Shown here in pieces: positions 1 through 11,200 of a stretch of DNA of 21,954 bases. The notes beneath the pieces are model-generated. The model did not search any database. It saw only the letters and a program-made list of their open reading frames with translations, and had not been told where the DNA came from. The stretch is from Phoronis ovalis (Eukaryota > Phoronida > Phoronidae): positions 1 to 21,954 of the forward strand of contig JAOXYB010094049.1 of assembly GCA_028565635.1 (NCBI GenBank). The letters are read 5' to 3'. The position numbers and the translations under genes are program-made. Within the stretch, counting starts at the first letter, position 1, and each line of letters opens with the position of its first letter.

Positions 1-1003
1 GTGCAATTGTTGATAGGATAATTTATGTCTACTAAACAAACTGCAAAAGGGTTAGTAGCCATTTCCCCACTGTAATATAATATGAAGTTTACATGGAGAA
101 ATTTATAGCCTAGATAGGACTGGACAAGACTACCGTTTCTTAATTTATTTGTTTCTTTCTTAAAAACACATTTTTGTCCATGCTGAAGAGCCACAGTCCT
201 TTCCACAGTTTACTTATAATATAAAAATAAATTAGATAACAAAATATATGCTCTTTAAACCTATAATTGCATATTTATTAGTCGATTTAAGATAAATATA
301 TCGTTTGCTCGATAACATTTTTGAATGAAGAGTATTTGCTGTAATACGTCGTAGTGTGTAGCGACATCTTTTAGGACCCAAACCTTCCAAGCATGACGCA
401 TGCGCATTTTGTGAAAGAACAATGACGTAGTTCGTCGTACGCTGGCACAATTCATTCACAAAACGCCACATTCCTCGCATACTGAGCCAAGACCAAAACC
501 AATCGTATTACCGTTTGTTTAAGAAATACTTCCGTTTTGTAATAGATTACCTTAGTTTTCCAAAATATAAAGTATTATTTATTAACATTTTATTACTTTG
601 ATTAAGTTTCACCGATTAATGCAACTATAAAATCGGCTTTTAAAAATAGTATGTTGTTTTTAACTGAGAATCATAGGGTCGAAGGAGACCGATGGTGCTG
701 CCCTCAAGTACATGTAAATATTATTCTCGAAATAATAATTGATCAAAATTAATATATTACAATATGTTGTAAAAAAAGATCAATTATAAGGTTTTCTAGT
801 AATATAATAATGTGTGATGATGAAAATAGCTATACTGTATTACTGAATGTGCAGCCCTACATCAGATTGACTTAGCACCTTTTGGATCAAATTTGTGCTT
901 TTTTAAATTATATTTCATGTATAAAAAGTTGCACAGTGATTCATGACAAAATACGGCTGAGAATGCAGCAAAATGCATTAAATATATTAAAAAAAAATGC
1001 CTC

Positions 1004-1171
1004 TTACTTTAGCTTCACCCTCATGAAACCCGGATGCGAGACACTTCGTCTAATCAAACCTCCAGAAAAGTGCCGGAACACCCGTGCTCTAAAAGTCTCA
1101 CCAAGTGTCATACCTGTTTCAAAGTCACTTCGTATACCTACATCTGGGTTCCAATCGGTGTTGAAAGGCAT
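1004..1171 (-). other. Protein-like 55-codon open frame, unidentified
   Basis: The minus strand has ATG at 1171 and TAA at 1006-1004, reading MPFNTDWNPDVGIRSDFETG then TLGETFRARVFRHFSGGLIR. The stretch is clearly less AT-rich than its surroundings and is also open on the plus strand. No splice sites fit it into either gene. It may be a fragment of a repeat or retrocopy; no family is recognised. Confidence 0.25.
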
Positions 1172-1740
1172 TGGAATTTAATGCCGGATTATGTGATCAG
1201 ATCGGATTGAATGCAGGTTCTTGATATTTGGAGCATAAATATTAGTTGGAAGAGGATATATTGTCCAAAACTGACCCAGGGCCTGTTTATCTAAAGGAGG
1301 CCGTATGGATAGTATACCATATATTTATTTTAAAAATGTAACTACGCTTTCTCGTCAGATAACCGTATCCAAGACGGGTTTCAATGTCTAGCTTGCTAAA
1401 GATTACTAAATTCAAGCAACTGTGGCATTGCAAGTTAATGAGAAATAAAAAATGAATTGTTATGACAACTTGGATGTTTGTTAAATAGGTTCAATTATTT
1501 TTAAGGAAGCAAGCTTTTTAAAAGCTTGTCTAACCAGCGTATACTTGGACTGACAGTGCTCATTAGTGCTTCTATTTCTTCTTATACGCCAGTAATAGAA
1601 CACCCGTGTATTCATGTAACTGACACAGGAAGTCATAACATAAATTATAGAATGTAGGCGCGCGAGAATGGAAAATCTAATACCAAAATATGCGCAGGTC
1701 TGGAAACAGTCCTCCAAGTACACATAAATAAACCCGAATC

Positions 1741-1752
1741 GGGGGGGGGGGG
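1741..1752. repeat. Poly-G tract
   Basis: A run of 12 G preceded by CCCGAATC, which could form a short stem with the G run. Confidence 0.9.
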
Positions 1753-2093
1753 TTTGATGTAAAGACGACGATTTACGATTCGAGTTCCTTCTGGGAAGCC
1801 AGACCTGAGCTAATTATGTAGATAAATCAATGAATGCAATAGGATGGTCTAAATAGTTTTATGATTTTTATGTGGCATGCATATCTTGAACATTGAAGTA
1901 AAAATTATTTTAATGAAGGCACGTACAGTGTTATTGCTGCCGTAAACTATATTTATTAAATAAATAAATATGATTTCAATTTTCAGCATTTAGAAGACCA
2001 CATGAACAATCCATGTAACGAATGTCTATTTTTCAAATATGGGCATGTATGCTCGTAATTATAATATATCTGTTTTTTTCTTTTTCTTGTCAG

Positions 2094-2297
2094 TATTTGA
2101 TTGCATGGAACAAGAAAAAGCTTCTGGGGCAATTATATCTTCAGTTACTGGTGATCCGCGGTCTTTGGGCTCCGTGGTATCTTACCGATGTTTCCCAGGG
2201 TACTTGCCCGCGAGCGGATCACGAAACATCACGTGTGTAGGGAAACAAAATGGAGAAGGTTATATTAAATGGAATGGAGACAGGTTAGCATGTACAA
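2094..2297 (+). CDS. RTK exon 1: CCP/sushi domain
   Basis: A T-rich tract ending TTGTCAG precedes 2094 and GTAAGT follows 2297; the exon is phase 1-1 (68 codons). The four CCP cysteines appear in order as FDC, YRC, ITC and LAC, with the usual aromatic/glycine FPGY after Cys2 and a KWNGDRLAC ending. CCP modules bind protein or complement-like ligands in extracellular proteins. A start at ATG 2039 would also read in frame into this exon through a hydrophobic run, so a first-exon interpretation cannot be fully excluded. Confidence 0.85.
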
Positions 2298-5200
2298 GTA
2301 AGTTAATTCAGCAGAACTGTCAACTGTTTGTCTAACAAATCTCCATGAAATATTTTAATACATAATTTGCTCTGACGACGATGTACTATGACGAATTAAT
2401 ATTCAAAAAAACGTTCAGAAGAGGTGGCTGCTGTCAAGTCCGTGCTTTATAAAGTCAACTATATTATGTTCGTGCGAATATATTTGATATATTTACGCCT
2501 GAATTGACGTTCTCATATGTTCACGTCTAACGCTTTAAAATCTCAGTCATTTATCGTTTATGTGGAAGAACTGATTCACGATTCAACAGCTAATTTCAGC
2601 TTCTTTCACCGCCTAAACAGACGCAAAAGATGTACATTCCCCTCTAACAAGGGAGGTACAGACACAGGTAGAAAGAGTAAGCCATGCATTAGTGTGCAGT
2701 ATTACAAATTACAATTACAATAATATAACATGATCTTAGATAATGTAGCTTTGGCCAAGCCTGCAACACAATCATCTACCTATGTCGGCAAGTCATATGA
2801 AGGTTTAGCATCGTTGGCAGTAGACGGTAATGCAGATCCTTTACTGCACCGTGGACGCTCGTGCTCTCATACTAAATTGGAGGTTAATCCCTGGTGGAGA
2901 GCAGACCTAAATGAAGTGTATGCGGTCTTTGAAGTTACCATTACAAATAGAAAAGTAGAAACATGTATTTTTTTCTTTATACCACAGCAAGCAGATAGCA
3001 GAGTTAGGGTGGGCATTATTGTTTATTTAACCAAGCTGGTTTGTACAATATAACATCAAGGGCGATAGGTCTATCATATAAAGAATTATAGTTTATATAT
3101 TTTTTATCTCAGATTTCTATTCACATGTAAATAGCCTTTTCGGAGATTTTTATTTCATTTACCATCTTAATATCTGAATTGCCTCGTTTGCTGAATTTAC
3201 TGTTTCATTAAAAATTCTAAAATAAAATAATTGCTAAAAGGTATTCAACAAAAATAGTCCAACTAAATTAAAATGTGATCTCACATAATATATATATATA
3301 CACGTGTACTGAATATGTTAGTTGTAATTTATCTTACATATATAGGCGTCCCAGATGATCGACTGCACGATGTGGACATTCGCATGAGTAATCTTTCTTT
3401 ACCCAGCATTGAGGATACAGAATACCAGAGATGTAACTATAGAGAAGATATATTTCCTGACGGGCTGTCTGAAGATATTATATGTGACAATATTGTGTAT
3501 GGGCAATATGTCTTTGTAAACATACGCAGTAGATCAGACCAATATGATTTTCTCACGTTATGTGAGGTTGTAATAAAAGGGTGCGTAGGTGAGTGTTTAT
3601 TAAGAATATTTTTAATCCGTATGAGAACAAGGCGAATTTACCGAAAAATATATGCACAATTACTATGTTCACTTTCAGCAATCTATCTTCGTTTAACTGT
3701 CCAAACTGTATATCAAACGTAAATCAGCCACAATGTATTCTGCGCTCAAGGTTGTAGCTGGTACATTGTACACCAGTCTGAATAAATCCATCCGTTAGTG
3801 TTCCGTACCTTCTCAACTAACGTCTGGGCTTAACTATGTTCATTTTTTGTTTATTGTCTCTAAAAGCAGAAGAACGATAATCCCATTAATTGTACACCAG
3901 TCTGAATAAGTCAGGGCTTAACCATATTCAATTTTTATTTATATTTCTATATAAAATGTCACGAAAGTCTTGACACCAATCAAATTGGAGCTTCCAATAA
4001 TAGGTATAACAGGGACTAAGCGGCTAGGGGGGTCGATCACACACATGCTGTAAATGTAACTGAAATTGACTATGGTTAAGCCCAGATGTTAGTTGAGGGG
4101 GTAGGGAACACTAACGGATGGAAACTGGTATATTACAGACTGTATTATTTTTTTTTAGCAAAATGCGACTGGTTACTTGATTTTAATAACAACACATTAG
4201 TCAACGAAAGGTTGAGGTATTTATAGATATATAAAGTTTTTTGATCAAATGCAACACTTTTAGAAAATGTATTTACCTGTACAGTAACGCCACGGAAGAC
4301 AAATGTCACTTTATGTTAGTATGTTCGCTGATTAACTGCGCTGCGTTTTATTCCTGAATATATTACAGATAAACTTTTACCTTTTGGTGTAAATGAGCAT
4401 GTATTGAAAGACATGTTAGCAATGCCTGGTTTAGTTTTAACCAGCGAAATACTAGAAAACTACTATCGTGTTTCAGTTTGACCATCGGTGAACAAAGTAC
4501 AGCACGGATAGGGGAAGATGATGCCAAAGGTCTTGTTCTTTTTATGTCTGGTAACGCCTCTGACATAGTGCATATATTGGGACCTCCTAGTCTAACCGAA
4601 TGGCGAAGTTTTACTTTGACGTTATCTATTTTTCCTGATAAGCTGGTAAGTCCCAAAGTACCTCTCCCTGGGCTAAGCATGTTACAGTCTGGAAAAATCC
4701 AACCGTTATTGTTCCGTACCATATCAACCGACGTTTAGGGTCAACCATAGCTCACATTTTTCTTTATTATCTTGAAAATCAGAAGAACGATTATCCCTTT
4801 ATTTTTATGTAAAGTCTTCGTGAAAGCCTAGGAGCCAATCAAATTGCAACTTATAATAACATGTATAACAATGGACTAAGCGGGTAGCTAGCACAATCGA
4901 TCAATCACACATTCTGTCCTGTCAAACTTTATCTATAGGACGCTATGCAAAAATCAAGCGATACCTATTCACAATTATATTCAGACTGAGCATGTTTGTG
5001 CTCCTACAACAGCTGTAGTGGAATCTTTAATACCTCAATAGCTGACAAATTAGCTATCTTCTTCAAGACACATCTGGAACAATTTGTATTTCGTGCTACT
5101 CCCTATATACGCCCGATCACCTATCATTTTTATCGCATAAAACACGCATACACTGTCGATTGTAGGCCTACTTACTTCTATGACACCTTACAACATTTTA

Positions 5201-8200
5201 TGCTGTTTGTAATGTCTTCATATGTGCAATCATATAAAAAGTATGATCTGCCATTATGACTCCAAATGTTGCCTGCCATAAATAATAAAATGTGATAAAA
5301 AACTGAAACTGGTCGTTTTTACTAGCGAATATTACATAATCAGTTCCAAACACAAAGGGCTCATACTGTATTATTCCCCCTCCACTCACCTCACAACACA
5401 AACATGTTTTCTATATAATCAAATCCACATATTTTGTTCCAAATTAGTTAAAGGAAAGTTAGCTTTTATACTGTTTATAACCAGTCCTGAGATAATACAA
5501 AATACGTTCAGCCGAGTAAACATTGTCCGCTTCCTTCCTGCCGATCTGACGGTAAGTTCGGTTTGTGGTATATCGAATATTGTTAAAGAACTTCTTTTAA
5601 AGCCTCATTTTGATCGATTAATAAGGCGCTGTATATGCCACATCTAGAATATAAAAGGCAGATCCATGGGTCTGTTATCAGAGAACGAGATAGCAGTCAC
5701 ACGCCGCATGCTCTGTAAAAGCACCCATTAGTATTGTTGTATTTCTCATATATTTTATTTAGACATGTGATGCACTTTTTAGACAGCTGTTTAAACAAAT
5801 CATCACTATCGTTTACTGCTTTGTATTATTCCTATATGGCTTACTTAAGACTGCAGATATCGTTCACTTATTAAGAGACCTGCAGTTGATATCGCTTAAA
5901 GCTCTACGTAAATCCCCTAGCCTGTTAATAATTCAATAAGGAAAAATCAGCCTTTACGCGATGGGGCTTTAAAAACCCACTGTTCTCCAGACACCGGCCT
6001 ATTGTTCACCCCTCATTCAGATGAAGATACCTCTGTGTTGCCATGATCATGTTTATAACTATTTTAGACAATTAGCCATTCAGCCCCCATAAATCTATTT
6101 AAACGTGCTATAAATGCTATGTGAAACGGTCAACTATAAATCGGAATATTCTGATAGCTACGTAGTAGTAACCAAAAATTCTCTCAGTTTTGCAATAGTT
6201 TTGTTATCTCCCGCAACCAGTTTTGTTAATGAAAAAAAAACAAACTTACATCACACTTCAGTTAATCTGTTATTTCTATGTAATGTCTTAGATTCATCTT
6301 AATGCTAATTACAAACATAAAACAATGATAACTAATAATTAATGGATGCAAAATACGACCGATCACTTTGGCAAAGACAAAGACACCTCTTGAAGTTTAC
6401 ATATCGTAAAACTACTAAACTTCTTTTGACTGCAGGCACCATAGAGATTGAACTAAATCGGTAACGACATACCATGTCAATGGTATTAAAAGCTGGCTTG
6501 ACTTTAATCATAGTAAGATTTTTATGCGAACAGGGGACACGACAAGCTATAATTGGCGATTTCACCAATCCACCGATGTTCTTGTTTCGTCTGGAAGCAA
6601 ATGGAACACTCTGCCTAAATCTTAGGAAAAATTGGTATAATGCAGACGGTGAGGGTGACGACGCTGACGCTGCACAAGTTTTAGTTGATGTTTGTGGAGG
6701 AGAGTTGGAAGAGAAAACGTGGTGAGTCTTAGAAAAGTAGAAGCTGTAAGTCTCAAACACGCTTGCATAGGTGACCTTCCTTTGTCGTTTTTAAACAGAT
6801 AATTTGATTTCAATGTGTACTCTTTGTGATTCAAGACACTTATTCCATTTTTTAACTTGTTTATGTCTATACAAAAATAAATTCACTTTTTTATTAATTA
6901 CAAGTGTAGGTGATTTGGGAATTTCGATAACAGGTTGTATATAATAAATATAATTAATATAATTATGTGCTAACAGAAACGCAAGAAACATGAACATATA
7001 TATACAGGACTTCACCACAATTCCAACTAGGATGACAAAACTCTGCTTCACCATCTACCATCTTCTTCAGATTCTAAACACCGCCATTACAACACCAACA
7101 TAGCGTGGCCAATGGTATCAGCATCGAGCACAGTGAACGCAATACAAAAAAAAACGGTTCTGGAGAAAGACACTCTTTTACCATACTAACTAGACCTAGT
7201 AACATTTATCAACTGACAAAAGTACTTTCAATATCGTATAACACTTTTTAATGAAATAGCACATTCTTGTAAGATTAACCACGTTGTAAGATCAATCTCA
7301 CTCCTAGTTCACCGATTTGCCAAAATTACACAAAGACACAATACATACTATACGAAAAAATACAAAAATGCGACTATACCTGGAGATACTGTCTAGAATA
7401 GCAATGACACCCAGCATACGTATAAGATAGCACAAACGGACCGAGCAATGTTGTCTGTTAACTAGATAAATATCAATGTTCTTTCCAACTAACAAAATAT
7501 AGGTGTGTCTATAATAAGCTAAGTTACTATATTTATAACTAGCCCTGCGTGACATTTCCCAAGTGTTCAAATCGTTACCACGAAACTGAAATCGTTGGAA
7601 AAGTCCCTTGCGTTATAACCTATTCTTGGTCGGAAAATGGCACAGTTAAATTTTCTACAACCTGATTGACTAACTCAGGAAATTTACCCTGATGTCTAGC
7701 GCCTGCTAGCGGATACGTTCGGTCAGACTTATAAATAACGCAACATAGCACATGTGCTTTTATCAAATACAAACGTATATTGGGATTGGCAGCTTACTTT
7801 TTATTAAGATAATAATGAGCTTTTTAATTCAGAAATGATTAGTCGTGCGCAGTAGCTGTCATCATCATACCCCTTTGGTAAAAATCATGCCCACGTCAAA
7901 AACCTTTCCTGCATATGTCACGTGACTTCTGCTAATTAGTGGTTCACTTTAGTATATCCCACAATCCCATGTCACTCTGAAATTGGTAGGTTATTTTAAC
8001 GTTTTAGAGGAAAGACATTGAAACATTTATATACATGTAATACCGAACAGGATTCCAAATTTCATTTTCGAAAAATTCGTTTTTTAGGAAAGTTCTTGTT
8101 TCACCTTCGGAATCGGTCCCCATGGACGAGTGCATTTGGATCACACTGTTCATTTGAATGTGACCTTTAATTATCTGCTTAGACATTGACTAGGGATAAT

Positions 8201-11200
8201 TGGTTTTCTACGGATAATATTCGCAGCAATCGGCTATAGGAGGTTTATAATGAACATTTGCAAAAAATAGAAACTTTTCTAAAAAGAAGGATATTATTTT
8301 TTTTTTAAACTTGAAGGTAGTATATCACTTACTGTGATAACAATTATTATTCACTTTTTTTCATTGCAACGTTAAAAGTATCATACGAATTGCTTGGTGA
8401 CACGTGGAATATACTATCGAAAACTTGAAAAATGCTTTTAGGAGACAAAATACCCTGTTAATATTAATTTTAACAAAGCCATGAATAACCATTTAAAATT
8501 GATTAACTCCTTTCGCATTAACCATTTTTACGACACCGAAATAAAGTATTATTCGTAATCATTAGCGTTTTCAAGACCTTAAATGACAATTGTTTGACTT
8601 GTGAAAAATCAAATTCTGTTGGTATCCAAACCTGTAATTTCTTCACTGACAGGCATGAAATTGGATTTTCCTATGAATATAAACATGGCAGAGCTACTGT
8701 ATGGCAGAATAATAACATAAGGGCACAGAAAATGACTACGTCCGTCAATAAGAAACTCCAACATAACCAGCATGTACGCTGGGAGCTAGGATTCAATGCA
8801 AAGGACAACAATGAAAACTTTAACGGCCGTTTTGGAAAGTTGTACATCAAAAAAGGTTGAGCTTTGAACTTTATTTATGTAGTAATAATAAAGTGACACA
8901 GGAACGTATGTGCAATATTACAAATAACTAGATGTAGAAACATTAAATACAGGCCTACCTAATCAGCGTGGACTCGAACCGTCAACCCGTACTCTCGCAT
9001 CTGTTTCGAGTCGCAGGAATTCCGTGCGAAACCGGGAAAAAATGTTCGATAGTAGGAAACAAGCGCGTGAGAGTGGATAGACGGTTCGAGTCCACGCTGG
9101 CTAGGTAGGCCTGAAATATTTGTAAGTAAATTAAAATAAATGACTTTCGTTTCAGCGGCTTTAATTCAAAACATTGTCCCACTCAAATCAATCCAATGCG
9201 TTACCATGATATCTACACATGTATATATCCCCTGTTTTAATTTCTAAGTCTGGTTATTGTATTACTTTTAATACTTGAAATCTCTTTCAAAGTCTGGAGT
9301 ACATGATGCGACATAATTTTATTTTCACTATAAATATTAAGCAGACTATGCTGCATTGTAATGTTAGAAAGTATTAAACATAATCTTAAATACGAATTAA
9401 ACCTATCGAGCGAAGTAACAAAAGAATATCAATCGCTAACCTGAATCTGTTAAAAAAATGCTTTGAAGTTCTGGGACTTCAGTATACAAATTACTTCACT
9501 ATACCATAACAACCCAAGTACCTAAAAATGTTTTTACAACTATTGCTAATTGCTGTTCCTGTTTCTGTTACCTGTGGTGAGACTATGAGGATAAGTGTCA
9601 CCAACCACAAAACCACGGCGTAAACAGTAGTAGCAACACACGAGCAGTGTAGGAGGAGACTGCTTAGATGTTATTCAAGATAAGTGAGAATCAAATTAGC
9701 ATGTTTTTCAATTTGAAAAACGACAAATATGTATAATATATATAAAGTGGCAGAAAACTTTTAAAACTATTTTTATTGTGGCAGATGATCCAGATGAAAT
9801 CTCAGTTATGAATACAGCACGATCAACAACTGATGGTAAGCGTAACTAACAACTAAACTGTCATTGTATACCTTTATGGCTGGCTATACAAGTTGATACC
9901 CGTATTGAGATAAACAGACATTTTGAAAGCTTACCTTACTGAAATTACTGAAATCACTGTTAACTGAAATGGGATACTGGAAAATATAATTTATATACTG
10001 TCAGTATATTCATTTCATATTGTCCCATCTATGCATTTTAACTCAGAGACAGTAAACTATTCGGGGATGTATCCGCAAGCTGCGGCTTGCAAAGACGGGC
10101 AAGAGAAATGTCTAGTATTATCACCAGAACGTCTATAGCATAAAGTAGTAGCTGCTGTCGGGATAAACGTATTCTGAAATAACACAGAACAACATTTGTA
10201 GTATATTGTAGGTCTTGTAATTAAAAAGTTTTAAGACTATCTTATATTGTTTTTCCTTGTAGCACGTTATACAGATAAACAAACAGTTGCTGGTTCTTCA
10301 ACAGTTCAGTCAGAGACTAATGGCAAGTAGAATATAAAAAATCATAATTTATGAGTATATTTATGCAGAATTTTTTGTAGAATTTTGAAATGTATTGTTG
10401 CTGGAACTGTATCTCAATTCCTTTTTGCTAACACGAAATTATTATACAACGTCACACAGAATATATAGGCCTAAAAACATAAATAATTTACAATAAAAAA
10501 TATTCGGATATATACAGGAGCCTAATATACAGGAGCCTAACATACAGGAGCCTAATATACAGGAGCCTAATATACAGGAGCCTAATATATACAATATTTA
10601 AAAGTTTGTTTATACGTCAATTCTACTAGTCAATTTTTAGAACACCCCTAAAGAACGGTAACATCCGACGTAGAGGTGTTTAATTTAAGTATAGGTCCGG
10701 GTTAATAGTTGGACACAACTATTTCAAAGTAAATCAAAGCGAATGTTTGAAAGTAAAAGTAAAACTCAATCCTAAGTTTTTAAAAGTTATAAATCGCTCG
10801 CCATTAAAATTGGGTATTTTACAGATATTATATTTTGTTCGCACTATAATTAATCTGGCGAAATGTGCATATTTCTATTTTTAGATATTGTCATATATGT
10901 AGTGGCCAGTGCAGCATCAGCGATGGTAGTATTACTAATTTTTGTCATCATTGCCGCATTTTGGCGTCGATGTCACCAAGCCTCGCAAAATGCAGAAGCA
11001 CTCGACAACAGTCGTAACCGTGAAGTTTTATCAAGAAGTAACCATAACAGTATGGCACAGAAATGTTCTGAGGTTTTCCGTAAGTGACTTCAAGAATACG
11101 TTTATCGAACGTCAGTTGTAAGTTTTCATTATTTTGGATTAACATTGAAATTAGGAACTTCATTCTTTTAGACGAATATAAGTCACAAAATATCGGAATG

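Larger units (their letters stand above)
1..2093. other. Region upstream of the first visible RTK exon
   Basis: AT-rich DNA without a convincing exon. Open frames here are short and of random composition. Exceptions worth noting are the less AT-rich patch at 1004-1171 and a 12-base G run at 1741-1752. It is probably intron or upstream sequence of the RTK gene; no promoter or signal-peptide exon could be placed. Confidence 0.5.
4646..6533 (+). other. RTK intron between exons 5 and 6
   Basis: Contains MITE copy B (4685-4920), the candidate extra exon at 5454-5551, and one copy of a dispersed repeat at 5620-5690. The rest is unstructured AT-rich intron. Confidence 0.6.

Noticed and set aside
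1481-1723. 80-codon minus-strand open frame
   Set aside because: No domain, no splice context, and composition of random AT-rich sequence.
4369-4476. Open segment after TATTACAG reading [20 protein letters not shown] and onward, as a LamG exon
   Set aside because: Its frame hits a TGA at 4479-4481 and it is out of register with the exon 5 frame. The acceptor at 4476 gives an exact phase match with exon 4, so this is intron.
4363-4722. 119-codon minus-strand open frame opposite RTK exon 5
   Set aside because: A shadow of the real + strand exon and MITE copy B; no recognisable domain.
6465-6533. Upstream extension of exon 6 (reading [16 protein letters not shown])
   Set aside because: Hydrophobic and open, but an in-frame TAA lies at 6462-6464, and only the AG at 6533 gives the phase 0 start required by exon 5.
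6332-6834. Minus-strand open frames opposite RTK exon 6
   Set aside because: Antisense shadows of a confidently assigned + strand exon.
9076-9113. Possible tRNA gene because of GGTTCGAGTCC
   Set aside because: The T-loop-like box sits in both arms of a foldback; no A box, anticodon arm or cloverleaf could be drawn.
10066-10090. CRISPR-like or regulatory hairpin GCAAGCTGCGGCTTGC
   Set aside because: A single short palindrome in an intron with no repetition or context; no CRISPR array is expected or seen in this animal DNA.
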